This document shows, one piece after another, positions 10,540 to 21,814 of a stretch of 64,000 nt of DNA. Each line of letters begins with the position of its first letter. The first letter of the stretch is position 1. The position numbers and the translations under genes were made by a program. The notes under the pieces are model-generated. The model saw nothing but the letters and a program-made list of their open reading frames with translations. It searched no databases and was not told the DNA's origin. The stretch is from Juglans regia (Eukaryota; Streptophyta; Magnoliopsida; Fagales; Juglandaceae): assembly GCF_001411555.2 (NCBI RefSeq), contig NC_049910.1, positions 31,405,150 to 31,469,149 of the forward strand. Reading direction: 5' to 3'.

Positions 10540-12087
10540 ATGGAAATAGAGGATTTAGCATCGCAATGGGAGAAGCTACATCTTTCCAAGGAGGAAAGCT
10601 CTTTTTTTCATGTCAACCCAGAAACTCACATTGAGGAAGATGCACGGGGCAAATATTGTCTAGTGGGGAAGGCCTTAACTGAAAAGAGTGTTAACAACGA
10701 GGGATTTAGGGTCACAATGTCTCAAATATGGAAGCTGGAGGGATGGGTTATTTTCAAGGAGTTGGGAGAACAATGCTTTCTGATAGAATTCCAAAAGCTG
10801 ACAGATAAAGAGAGAATCTTAAGTGGACGTCCATGGTTCTTCGATAGACACCTTCTAACCATGTCGGAAGTGGATGAAACAATATCCATTCATGCATTAC
10901 AGTTTCGGTTTGAACCTTTTTGGGTGCAGTTGCATAACCTGCCGCTAGCAACCATGACAGAAGAGTTTGGTCAGCAGTTCGCAGAAGCAATTGGTCATGT
11001 TATCAGAGTTGAAGCCGAGGCTGATGGGCGAGCTTGGGGGAGATGCCTCAGAGTAAGGGTAGCGGTGGATATCCATCAACCGCTTCTGAGAGGGAAATGG
11101 CTGATGCTAGGTGAAAAACAACAATGGATTCCGTTTAAATACGAACGTTTACAAAGCTTTTGCTTCAAGTGTGGGGTGCTATTTCACAAAGGAAGGAGCT
11201 GCACAAGGCAGAGAGCTGAACAACAAGGCGATGAACAAGTTTCATACCAATTTGGCCCCTGGTTATGAGGGCAACCCAGAAACACAAACATCTTTGACAG
11301 GCGTAGGTACGGTGGTGGTGGAGGTGGGAACCACCGCAAGGATGAACAACAAGGAGACAGGGATCGGGTTGCACGTGAAGAACCAAGGTGCAAGGGCAAA
11401 GCTCTCGAAGTGGAAGTTTTGGCGGGAAAGCAAGACACGTCCCTAGCGGAAAATGAGGAAGAAAAGAAGCAAGGGGTCCAATCCCAACCACCAGCAGAAG
11501 AAACAATAGTAGGAGTTGATCCTGTCCAGGGTAGCTACCTTGGGAACCAGTTACAAGATCAGCTGGAAGATCAATCCACTGAAGGCCTGCAGTCAACACA
11601 CGTGCATGTGTCATCTTTTGGGTCTGACACACCAAAAAAGGACCTTATGTGCAAAGAAGGAAATTGGAACCCCACCTTTGATCATGGAAAGTGGGAAGGT
11701 TCAAAAAGGAAGGGGGTGGCTCCTACTAGGAGGTTTGATGTCCCTAGGCAGCAGGTTCCTAGGCAGCAGGATTCGGGACAAGAAAGGGAGTCATGCAAGT
11801 TGGCTAGCTCAAATGATCACGTGAAGCATGGTAGGGTTGACTTGGTAAGCACTGTCAGAAGGTGGAAAAGAAAGGCTCGGGAAAGAGACACTCATGAGGA
11901 AGGCAATGGTGATACCCCTCTGGTTGATACCCCTAACAGGTCAGCCAGAGTTTTCTACCAGAGGGGATGCAAGAGGAGGAAGACACATAGCAACTTGGTC
12001 TCAAAAAAGAGTAAAGGACTTGATGACACAAATGAAGACTCACTGGTTCAGGCAGAGGCTGGTCTCCAGCCCTGCCAAAATCAATGA
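10540..12087 (+). pseudogene. LINE ORF1: DUF4283-type RNA-binding protein with zinc knuckle, one in-frame stop
   Basis: A 515-codon frame starts at the ATG at 10540 and overlaps ORF2. It has the plant L1 ORF1 layout: an N-terminal DUF4283-like region ('WVIFKELGEQCFLIEF', 'GRPWFFDRHLL', 'FWVQLHNLPL'), then 'CFKCGVLFHKGRSC' (about 208-221), a C-X2-C-X4-H-X4-C knuckle, then a basic, low-complexity tail. ORF1 protein binds the element's RNA. Codon 243 (11266-11268) is TGA in 'FGPWL*GQPR'. Relatives usually have Arg there ('GPWLRA'), so a CGA to TGA change at a CpG is the likely cause. Without it the frame would be open throughout. Confidence 0.85.
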
Positions 12088-15000
12088 GTATTTTGGTGTG
12101 GAACTGCCGAGGGCTTGGGAACCCTCGGTCAGTTTGTGTCCTTAGGAATTTATCTAAGGAAAAGTGCCCCTTGTTAGTTTTCCTTGTGGAAACTAAAAGC
12201 AGAACAAAAAGAATGGAAGGGATTAGGAGAACTTTAATGATGGATGGTTGCTTTGCAGTTGATTGTGTGGGACTAAGTGGTGGTATTGCTCTCTTATGGA
12301 AAGATAAATGGAATGTCAAATTGATTAATTACACTAGATGGCATATCAATGCACTGATTCAGGAAGATGATTGTGGACCAACATGGCAATTTACTGGTTT
12401 CTATGGCCACCCAGATACTGGAAAAAGGAAAGGCAGTTGGCAACTTTTGAAGATGATCAAACCCTCTAGGCCAATGGCCTGGCTGTGCTATGGAGACTTC
12501 AATGAGATCCTTCACCAAAAGGAGAAAATGGGTGGAGCAAGCAGACCCTATAAACAAATTGAGGATTTTAGGCAAGCAGTTGAATTTTGTGGCCTTAATG
12601 ACATTCACTCGCAGGGACTAAGCTTTACATGGTCTAATAATAGGGCTGGCAGGGAATTCACAAAGGAAAAGATTGATAGAGCAATGGGAAATAAAGAGTG
12701 GAATGATATTTTCAAACATAGCTCGTGCACTGCTCTTGCAGCAGTTAAATCTGACCATTCACCACTCCTCATTGAAACATGCAGAACAAGCCACAAGAGA
12801 AGAAAAAGAAGAGTGTGCTTCAGATATGAGATGGCATGGGAGTTAAAGGAAGAATGCCATAAGGTAGTCAGTGAGGCATGGAGGAGGGACAATAGATCAA
12901 GTTGTGAGGATAGTGACCTGAGAAAACAACTAGATACTTGTCAACATGAGCTGCTGGCTTGGAAGCAAAAAACAAAGAAGCAGCAGAACTTGAACATCAC
13001 ACAGGGATTACAAAGCATTGGGGAATTACAAGAATCTGGCTCAGGCAATCATCTTGCTTGCATGAAAAAGGCCCAAGAGGATGTGGTGTCTGCTATGACA
13101 GAAAATGATTTGAAGTGGCGCCAAAGGGCAAAACAACACTGGCTCAAACATGGAGACAGGAACACTCGTTACTTTCATATGCAGGCAAGTCAGAGAAGAA
13201 AGATCAATTATATTAAAAGGGTTGAGGTCCCACTAGGGAGGATTGTAACTGAGCAAGCAGAGATTGGAGGTGTATTCACAGGTTTTTTCTCTTCCCTTTT
13301 TGCCTCTACACATCCCACTAATTTTGAAAACTACCTATTTGCATTGGGATCAAAACTGGATTTAGAGATGCAGGCCTGGTTAATGACCCCTTTCAACCAA
13401 GAACATATTAAAGAATCTATCTTTCAGATGAATCCACTAGGGTCCCCGGGCCCTGATGGGTTCCCAGCTCAGTTCTACCAAAAGCATTGGGAGGTGGTGG
13501 GTGAGCAAGTGTGTAATTTTGCACTCAAAGTACTTAATCAAGGTGGTTCATTGAAGGAGGTTAATGATACCTTCATTACCCTCATTCCTAAGGTTAAAAA
13601 CCCCAAGAGAGTTACTGATTTCAGGCCCATGAGTTTGTGTAATGTGGTTTACAAAATTGTTTCCAAAACCATTGCCAACAGGCTGAAGGTTATTCTGCCT
13701 AAACTCATCTCCCTCAACCAAAGTGCCTTTGTTCCCGGGAGACTCATTTCTGATAACACACTGGTAGCTTATGAGATCTTACATTCCATGAACTCAAGAA
13801 TGAAAGGTAAAAGAGGTTTTATGGCTTTGAAACTAGATATGAGTAAGGCATATGATAGGGTGGAATGGCAGTTTGTGGAAGCTATTATGATCAAGATGGG
13901 GTTCCCTCCCCAGTGGATTACTTTAATTCAGACCTGCCTCCAGTCTGTATCATATTCTATACTTGTAAATGGGGAGCCTCAAGAGTCCTTTTTGCCTTCA
14001 AGGGGCCTTAGGCAAGGGGACCCTTTATCCCCTTACCTTTTCATCTTATGTGCAAAAGCCCTCACAGCACTTTTAAACCAAGCTGAAGCCTGTGGTGTCT
14101 TGACCCCTGTCCCTATTGGAAGAAGTCCAATATCAGTGAACCATCTCTTTTTTACAGATGACAGTCTGCTCTTCTGCCAAGCTAAAGCTGAGGAACTCAG
14201 GCATGTGCTCAACATACTTGACATATATGAGAAGGCATCGGGACAGGTGATAAACAAAGACAAGTCCTCTATTTTCTTTAGTAGAAATACTGGCCAGGCA
14301 GCTCAACAACAAATTTTGGAGCTTACAGGGGTTAAATCATGTGGCACCTTTGAAAAATACTTGGGACTTCCTGCTTTGGTGGGCAGAGCAAAGGTGGCAT
14401 CCTTTCATACTCTTATTGATAGAACCTGGAGTCGAGTTTCCAACTGGAAAAACAAATACCTCTCTGTAGCAGGCAAGGAAGTCCTCCTCAAAGCAGTTCT
14501 TCAAGCCATTCCCACCTATGCTATGGGTATGTTCCTGATACCAATCTCCATCACCAACAAGCTAAATCAATTACTCAGGAAATTCTGGTGGGGCTTCAAT
14601 GAAGATAGTTCCAAAATTCAATGGGTAAATTGGAAGCAACTCAGTCATAGCAAAGAAATGGGAGGTCTTGGTTTTCGAGATCTGAGGAGTTTCAACCTTG
14701 CTTTACTCTCTAAGCAAGGGTGGAGAATTTTACAAAATCCAAACTCCTTGGTGGGCAGGATCCTAAAGCAGAAGTACTTCAGCAAGGAAGGGTTGTTAGA
14801 AGCTAAAGTGGGGTCAGGGCCATCCTTTGCCTAGCGAGGCATTCATGCAGGGCTAAGCTTGTTAAAAGAAGGTCTCATATGGAGGGTGGGGAATGGCCAA
14901 CATGTTAACATATGGTCAGCTAAATGGCTACCTTTTTCACCTCCATATAAGATTCAGTCTATCCGAGAGGTGGATTGTTGGTGTGAAAAGGTTAGTGATC

Positions 15001-16196
15001 TGATTGACCCCCAAGTGCAGCAATGGAAGGAACCCCTCCTACAAGAGCTATTCACCCAACAAGAAATAACTGATATTAAATCAATACCGATTAGCATGAG
15101 GGGGAGAGAAGACAAATTAGTGTGGCAATTCACTACAAATGGGCTCTATACTGTCAAGAGTGGGTACCATCTCAGTAAAGTTTTGGAGTGTGCTCAGGAA
15201 GGGGAGACCTCAGGTAAAGAAAAAGAAAAACAGGCTTGGAAAACTATATGGAAGCTAAGAGTAACCCCTGCTACCAAGATGTTCCTATGGAGAGCATGTA
15301 ATGAGGCATTACCTACTCTAGCAAACCTAAGAAGGAGGAAAGTGGTGGAACACAGTTCATGCTTGACCTGCAAGCAGGAGGCAGAAACCTCTGGACATGT
15401 TCTGTGGGGATGCATTGCTGCTAAAGATGTGTGGGGTCACGGAGTGAAAAAGGTGCAAAAGCTATCCGTGCAAAGTGATCTGATTTTTGATATATGGTCC
15501 AGACTCGTTGAGATACTCAGTTTAGAGGAACTAGAAGAAGTGGCAACAACTATGAGGGGCATATGGACTAGAAGGAACAATACTCTTCTCGGAAAAGAAT
15601 TCAAACACCCAAATGCCCTCCACCAACTGGCCAAAACAGAACTGGTATTATATAGGGAAGCTCTCGCAGAGGACATAGGGGCCAAACTCACAGCTAATGC
15701 TGGGTTTCCAAGGTGGTCAAAGCCTGAGGAGGGGTTATTTAAAGTCAACTGGGATGCTGCTATAAATCAAAAGGACAGGAAAATTGGAATTGGAGTCCTC
15801 ATCAGAGATCACCATGGTTTTTTTATTGGAAGTTTACAGGCTCACATAAATCTCAAAGGATCCTCTTTTGATGCTGAGGCATACGGTATGCTCCTAGCTG
15901 CAGTTTTTTGCAAAGAGGTTGGCATTACACATTTTTGTCTGGAGGGTGATTCAAAGCAAGTGGTGGATTTATTGAAGAATTACACAAAGAATGGGAGTTT
16001 GGGTGGCTGCCTGGTAGAAGATGCAAGAGAGATTCTGAATTCATATGCTTGTTGGTCAGTTACACATACAAACCGAGAAGCTAATATGGCAGCACATCAT
16101 CTAGCAAAAACTGCTTTTGGTTGCTCAGAGGATATCTATGCTTTTGAAACATGCCCCTCGTATATCTTACATATAGTCACAAAAGAAATGTTGTAG
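12084..16196 (+). pseudogene. LINE ORF2: endonuclease, reverse transcriptase, RNase H; one in-frame stop
   Basis: A 1370-codon frame from the ATG at 12084, whose ATGA overlaps the ORF1 stop by 4 nt. Domains in order: APE-type endonuclease (WNCRGLG at 6-12, 'YGDFNE', 'SDHSPLL'), reverse transcriptase ('FITLIPK', 'DFRPMSLCNVVYKI', 'LKLDMSKAYDRVEW', 'SRGLRQGDPLSPYLF', FTDD at 690-693), zf-RVT ('WKTIWKLRVTPATKMFLWRA'), and RNase H ('FKVNWDAA', 'FDAEAYGML', 'LEGDSKQV'). Together they nick target DNA and copy the RNA in place. Codon 917 (14832-14834) is TAG in 'PSFA*RGI', where relatives have Trp. The polymerase motif has Thr in place of the usual Ala before the two catalytic aspartates. Inactive as it stands, but otherwise complete. 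Confidence 0.9.
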
Positions 16197-16299
16197 TGTT
16201 TCTTTTACTCGATTATGTTCCTGGAGTTTGATGTACTTGACATCTTTGATTAATGAGATCAGTTCTTTCATCAAAAAAAAAAAATGATTAGACAAGCTT

Positions 16300-16805
16300 G
16301 AGTCATCACAGATTCCCTTCCTGCAACCATAAAGCCTTCGACCTCTGTCTCCACATGATCTTCTCTCATTCTAGCCACATTTGAAATTCCTGTCTAGCAA
16401 AAACATTCTCATCAATTTCAATATATTTAGGATCCCTCTCCTACATATGTTTAAGTCTCAACCTTGCCTTTTGTAGTTGATGTTGAACATTTCCAAAACT
16501 CTTTCAATTCCAACAGTCCAATTTCTAACTACATCTTGAGATCATATCCATCACTTCTCCCATACTACTTCTAATAAACCCATTCACTAAGACTCTTCAA
16601 TAATCTTTGCATAACCATTCTATCCTACCCACACAACTTCAAATCTATATAGTTTCTTCCCTCTTCTTTGTGTATATCCTCAATCAGAATCCAACGATAT
16701 AGGTAAATAGTCTGAATAGGTTGCTACTCCATGAGTGGCACCGGCTTGCATTCGCCAAGAACCTGTCCAATCTCTCACTTATACTAAAATTTCATTTTAT
16801 TCTTA
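16300..16805 (-). mobile_element. Older LINE fragment, minus strand (endonuclease to reverse transcriptase linker)
   Basis: Translated on the minus strand with frame breaks it gives 'RLDRFLAN' (end of the endonuclease, about 16740-16770), 'LQKARLRLKHM' and 'RDPKYIEID' (around 16430-16500) and 'WRQRSKALWLQEGN' (about 16310-16355), the linker typical of L1 ORF2. The endonuclease part continues at 19549-19740, where the reverse frame has 'AWLVFGDFNKML'. The two halves are separated by the LTR element at 16806-19547. Heavily decayed. Confidence 0.7.
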
Positions 16806-19547
16806 TCAGAAATACTAGATTAGAATACACAATGTAAGCGATATTACCTCGTCAGAAATATCTTAGATCTAGTACAGTTGTTCCACAGATTTTCTGACAT
16901 TGTTGTTCATCCAAAATCTTCACGTATTGATTATGGAGTGTGCTATGTGGTAAAACCAGAGCAACACCCACATATTCCAAAGACTAAATGCCAAGACTAG
17001 TGAGAACCAACACATTGAGAAAGAGTGTGTCTGCATATGTCACACATACTTCATCCAATGGGAGGAGGGGTAGCCCCTCTAAGTGAAACCCCCGACTGAC
17101 CATTAAGGGCCAGTCATCAAGGCTCATGAAGCTACTTCATAACCTCCAAGAGAAGGGGAATGGGTGCCCACTATGAGTGCCCACTATGGGTACCCCTTTA
17201 TTACAGCACACACTCGCACATAGTGGGCAAGACCCCAGGTTTGCATTTTTCAATATGTTCACAATTTTATTCATATTGACGAATAGGTTGTGCGATCATC
17301 GAGCACACCTATAAAGAAAAAATGGGAGTATTATACCAAATCTCTCTGAGAAAAGACCAGCATAGCAACATTCCTAAAAGTGATTCGTTATGCCCCGACT
17401 CATTTGATCACATCAGATTAAACATTTTTAATTCCTCTTGAGTCCAAATGACTCAAAGCACTGCTCAATCTCTATAAAACATGATGTACTCACAGTTATG
17501 TCGCAACTCTTAAGAAGCAACATAACTTGCCGACAGTGAGTACACACCAATATTGATGTGTTATCAAATACTCTTTCATTCAACCTTATGTCATTCAATC
17601 TCAATCTAGTCGCTTTCCTAGCAATGTCTCTTTAGACTGTATCATTCATTACGTCCACCCCATCCTGCACCATGCCAGGGAGGGTTTCAAACCCCCCCCC
17701 CGGCAGCTCAACCCAATGACCCATTAGGTCTATAAATTATTTTTGGGCCTTAAATTTTTTTTAAGCCAAATTATAATATAATTTAAATTATAAATTACAA
17801 TTTATATATTCAAAAAGAATATGAACTCATTAGAGTTGTATTTTGGATTGTCTTAACCTCCTAAGCCAACATTTATATAAGAAGTCAAGACAATACAATA
17901 GTTATACTTAAGCAATGTAAGACAATACATTTCTACAGTCGCCACCATGCTCTTAGCCACTGCGCCACCCTTCAAGGCAACCAAAAATATTGGAGAACTC
18001 ATCAGCATGTTGTGCTCTTCAGCACGCAGCAAAGCTTGCAGCACCACCATGGTGCGTGCTACTTTACGCGCAGCAGAGGATAGTGCCTTTGTGGAGGAGT
18101 GCGCCACTTTGCTTGCAGTAGGACGTGCCACTCTCCATGGTGCACTCCGTAGCAGTGCTGCCCCCACGTGACACAGTATGCAGCGTTGCACCATGGCAGT
18201 GGTTTAGCACCAGCTTGATGCAAATATCTTTTGCGGGCAGCAGATCGTGCTGCGCCAGCTTAGAGCTTGGCTCTGCGCACAGTAGAGCCATTGCACTGGC
18301 CTGGTGTGCCGCTTTGTGCCTAGCAGTGCAACATCTCCATCATCTGCGAGGTTCTCTTACGACACCAATTTTCACAGTGCTGAACCAAGGTGCACGTCGC
18401 ACCATACCGCTACTTCGCTCAGCACTCTGGTGTGGTGCAGATCCCCTTAAGTACAAGTCGTAGAGCACGCTGATCTCATGCGAAACACTGTGCACGATTG
18501 TGCTAGTTGCTGCACCACCCTCGTCGAAGAGACGTGGCAAAGACAAGCGTAACATCACTAGTAAGCGTAACGTCGGTTGTGTCGCCACTTGTAGCAAAGC
18601 ACATAGCTCTACACCTGCTCTACGTGCGGTCCTACACTTGGATTTGTCCACAGCAGATCAACCTGTTGTACCACCATGGTGCATGGCCTTGCATGAGGTG
18701 TTCACTGCAGCAACGTCGCACTCTCGAGGGTGCGCCTTGCCCAACATGTAGCACCCTCGATGCATCACACTATTCCATGGGGTCACAGCACTAGTGAGCG
18801 ACTTTTTACCTTTTGCAGTGTTACGGTGTAGCATGTAGTAGAGCTTGCCGTGGCCTTGTGTACGAATACCGACCCTCTAGCACCAAGGTGTAGAACACTG
18901 TCAGGTGCACGACGCACCAAGGTGCTTGTTGTGCTACACGTGGTAGTCCTACCAAGATGCATGACCAGGGTCATGCACTCACCTTTGTGTGGGTGGCTAG
19001 CTACAACCATTTCCACTTCTCAAGCAGCCATGGTTACTAACAGAGGAATTAAATTTTCTCGTCACAACAAAAAATCTGAGTGAAGAAAATCATAACAAAT
19101 ACTTCAAATAGATATCGGGAACAATTGAATGTCAGTTCCGATACCAATGTTAGAAATACTATATTAGAATACACAGCGGAAGCGATATTACCTCATCAAA
19201 CATATCTTGGATCTAGTGCAGTTGTTTCACTGATTTTCGTCGTCGTTGTCTATCCAGAATCTTCACGTATCGATGGTGAAGTGTGCTATGTGGTAAAATA
19301 AGCACAATACCCATATATTCCACAGACTAAATGACGGAACTAGAGAGAACCGACACATTGAGAGAGAGTATGTGTATATGTCACACGTACCTTATCCAAA
19401 TGAGGGAGGAGCTATTTCCCTTCTAAGTGTAACCCACAGCTAGCCATTAAGGGTTAACCATCAAGGCTTATGAAGTGGCTTATAAACCATTTCATAACCC
19501 CTAAGAGAAAGGGAAGGGGTGTCCACTATTGGTTCCCCTTTATTACA
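16806..19547 (-). mobile_element. Non-coding LTR retroelement (LARD/TRIM-like) inserted in the older LINE
   Basis: Two direct repeats of about 400 bp, 16806-17205 and 19148-19547, share start (..AGAAATACTA..ATTAGAATACACA) and end (CCTTTATTACA). Just inside the upper repeat, the minus strand reads TTGGTATCGGAACTGA, matching a primer-binding site for initiator tRNA-Met (TGGTATCGGAGC type), so this is the 5' LTR and the element runs on the minus strand. The 1.9-kb interior shows no gag or pol motif. It must rely on enzymes of another element. It splits a LINE endonuclease reading frame, which resumes right after the LTRs; the flanks share TTCT(T), probably the eroded target duplication. Confidence 0.75.
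17940..19075. other. GC-rich, palindrome-rich core of the non-coding LTR element
   Basis: In contrast to the AT-rich surroundings, this 1.1-kb block is GC-rich and packed with variants of CACCATGGTGC and CACCAAGGTGC (near 18045, 18138, 18190, 18390, 18672, 18888 and 18930). Because stops are rare, several frames stay open on both strands (up to 113 codons), but none has a recognisable domain and they contradict each other, so I call none a gene. It may be captured host sequence or decayed satellite-like DNA. Confidence 0.5.
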
Positions 19548-19548
19548 C

Positions 19549-19740
19549 TTCTATTACACCATGTAAACATTAGATCTAAATCCCATTTAACACAGATCCG
19601 AAATCATGCATTTGCTTCTTAGGTCTATTTCTTCTCCCCACTTTTCATTCTAGTCTAACATTTTGTTGAAATCACCAAACACTAACCAAGCCTTCTCATC
19701 CATTCTACAAAAAGATTGAATTAAATCTCAAGTCTCATAT
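19549..19740 (-). mobile_element. Second half of the split older LINE (endonuclease)
   Basis: The minus strand encodes 'KAWLVFGDFNKML' followed by 'NEKWGEEIDLRSKCMISDL', matching the endonuclease core 'WLCYGDFNEIL..KEKMGG' of the intact LINE at 12084. Read across the LTR insertion, 'NVYTW' joins 'CNKNE' of the 16300-16805 part, giving the expected 'FTWCN' type motif. The right side is cut by the gypsy LTR that begins near 19741-19751. Confidence 0.65.
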
Positions 19741-20308
19741 CTACATCCTGGTTGAAGAACCCGTCTCAAGAACCCAGATTATAAAAGAAGAAAGCCACAA
19801 AGGTTGTGATTTACCTTTGATAAGTTCAAAAGTTCAATTAAGAACAAGAGGAGATAAACTCAACTCACAATGAACAAATTCATCAAATTTCATAAACTTC
19901 ATAAACTAATTAAAATGAGGCTATATAGAGTATTTAAAGCAAAACCTAATGAAACCCTAGCAAAAATAAACCCCCATCTTCCAAAAGTGCCCCTGGATGA
20001 ACAGTGCCGCGCTACAGTAACTCGGCTACAGTAACCCTAACCCTAGTTTAATAAAATAATAACTTTCCCAACATGCCCTTGAATAGGCCCCCTTAAGTAC
20101 TTCCCATAATAAACTCAATTATTCTAAACTAATAAAATAAGTTCTTTAAATGAATTAAATAAGTTGAAACCCTTCAAGAATCCAAAGCCTTTAAGTCTTG
20201 TCATTGCACTCTTCCATAGGTGATCAAATGAATTAAAACTGGATCTTCATCCTTCAAGCCCCATATTGAATGTTGAGCTCTTGCTAAACTTGTCCCAAGT
20301 GGATTGCA

Positions 20309-20893
20309 TCAATCCTTGCATTGTCTCCTTGATCTTCTTGGCCCATCTGGAAGTTGCAAATGATCTTTAAGACTAGGCTCATCTTGGTTCCCATCATTCC
20401 CCCTCTCCTCAAAAGGATTCGACCTCGAATCTCTACCTAGATCAAAGGAAAAAGGGTTAGTAACATTGAAAATAGTAGAAACAAGATAGTTACCTGGAAG
20501 ATCCATTAGATATGCATTTTCATTAATTTGTTCAAGAGTTTGGAAAAGACCATCCAAGCTACTCCTGTCATCAACAGGTAAAGGTGTTAAATTTAAAGGA
20601 GTAAATGGATCGAGTCTATAAACAATTTCAAATGGTGAAAATTTAGTAGTAGCATAAACACTCCAATTATATGTAAACTCAGTGAATGGTAAATAATACT
20701 CCCATAAATGTTCATGAAGCACATCTAAAGTCTTCCTCGAACCAAAATTACCACTCCAATATGCAAACTCAATGAATGGCAAATGATACTCTCGGAAACG
20801 TCCATATAACAATTCAATGAATGGCAAATGATACTCCCACAAACGTTCATGAAACAGACCTAAATCTTTCCTTACACCAAAATGACACTCCAA
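20309..20893 (-). pseudogene. Gypsy integrase C-terminus and pol tail
   Basis: Open for 194 codons. The end is the conserved gypsy tail: 'TKFSPFEIVYRLDPFTPLNL', 'LEQINENAYLMDLPGNYLV', 'STIFNVTNPFSF' and 'SNPFEERGNDG'. The first 60 residues are repeats of 'LWEYHLPFIE'. They replace the normal catalytic core between the zinc-binding part and 'EFAYNWSV', so no working integrase can result. Overlaps the repeat array at 20684-21135. Confidence 0.75.
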
Positions 20894-21135
20894 TTATATG
20901 CAAACTCAATGAATGGCAAGTAATAGTTCCACAAATGTTCATACAACACGTTAATGAATGACAAATTATGCTTCCACAAACGTTCATGTAATACGTCAAT
21001 GAATGGCAAATGGTACTCCCACAAACGTTCATGCAACACATCAATGAATGAAAAATGATACTTCCACAAACGTCCATGCAACACGTCATTGAATGGCAAA
21101 TGATAGTCCCAAAAATGTTCATGCAACACAACAAA
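20684..21135 (-). repeat. 45-bp minisatellite inside integrase
   Basis: Eight starts of GAATGGCAAATGATA.. lie at 20684, 20774, 20819, 20911, 20956, 21001, 21046 and 21091. Spacing is 45 bp for most, and 90 or 92 bp where a stretch of 'AAAGTCTTCC..CACTCCAATTATATGC' intervenes. On the minus strand each unit encodes about 15 residues like HERLWEYHLPFIDVL. The unit seems to join 'VLHEH' of the integrase zinc region to 'LPFIEFAYNWS' of the catalytic core, dropping what lies between. A 45-bp unit keeps the frame, and several units are still open in one frame (20872-21639). Confidence 0.85.
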
Positions 21136-21639
21136 AGTCTTCCTTACACCAAGGTCACCTAACAAACCACCATGTCCATCACACACAAGCAACTTAGGCA
21201 TAAAACTAGTAGGCACACAAAATCTATTCTCTCTAAACAAATACCAATCTAGTTTATAGAACTTACCAAATGATGCTTTCTCACATATTCCATACATACT
21301 AGCAAAATCATCATCATTAGTATGCAATTCCTTATCATATTCAAGTCTCAACAATTTTGCATCTAAAATGAAGATAAGGACATACCTTCTTGCTAAAGCA
21401 TCAACGACAAAATTTTCCATACCTTGTGTGTATTTGAATACATGAGGAAAAGTCTCAATACAATCATCCTGCTTAGCACGCATTCTAGTCAACAACTTGC
21501 CTTGTCCTTTCAAGTGTGTCAAGGACTCATGTTCTTCCAAGAAATGTCGGTTAGGAATTGTTGCACTTGGCACAATATCATTGTAGTACTTTATCTCCCT
21601 AATAGGTGGCAATCCGCTAAACACTCTACTAGAAATCAT
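20872..21639 (-). pseudogene. Gypsy RNase H end, zinc region and repeated integrase part
   Basis: 255 open codons. 'ETFPHVFKYTQGMENFVVDALARRYVL' is split in the middle of the RNase H/connection region typical of gypsy pol ('GKENVVADALSRR'). It is followed by 'ASFGKFYKLDWYLFRENRFCVP', 'LLVCDGHGGLLGDLGVRKT' (zinc-binding part, eroded), and then the 15-residue repeats. Reverse transcriptase sequence does not precede it: the frame begins 'MISSRVFSGLPPIREIKY', so the polymerase has been deleted. Confidence 0.7.
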
Positions 21640-21814
21640 GACCTTATATCCCTACAGCAAAAAAACAACAATACTAGGCAAACATACGTCAAGTTCGTTA
21701 GTATTAAGACTCGCCTTAGCATTAAAACTCACTTTTCTCTTTATTTTTCTCTCACTTTCTTCACTCTCTCTTTTCTTTCCACTTTCTTTTTCTTTTTCAC
21801 TCTCTTTTTCCCTA

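Larger units (their letters stand above)
10385..16299 (+). mobile_element. Full-length L1 LINE with 16-bp target duplication
   Basis: ATGATTAGACAAGCTT occurs at 10385-10400 and 16284-16299, directly flanking a 5.9-kb element with a 5' UTR (from 10401), ORF1, ORF2, a short 3' UTR ending in GATTAATGAGATCAGTTCTTTCATC and an A tail (about 16273-16283). Perfect target duplications and only one in-frame stop in each ORF show a recent insertion. It landed at the edge of an older minus-strand LINE (16300-16805), whose sequence continues outside the duplication. Confidence 0.93.

Noticed and set aside
11165..11635. Minus-strand frame of 156 codons opposite LINE ORF1
   Set aside because: Antisense shadow of the ORF1 zinc knuckle and basic tail.
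17853..19083. Several open frames of 70-113 codons on both strands
   Set aside because: They overlap each other in a GC-rich block inside a non-coding LTR element, show no domain, and long frames are expected from the low stop density.
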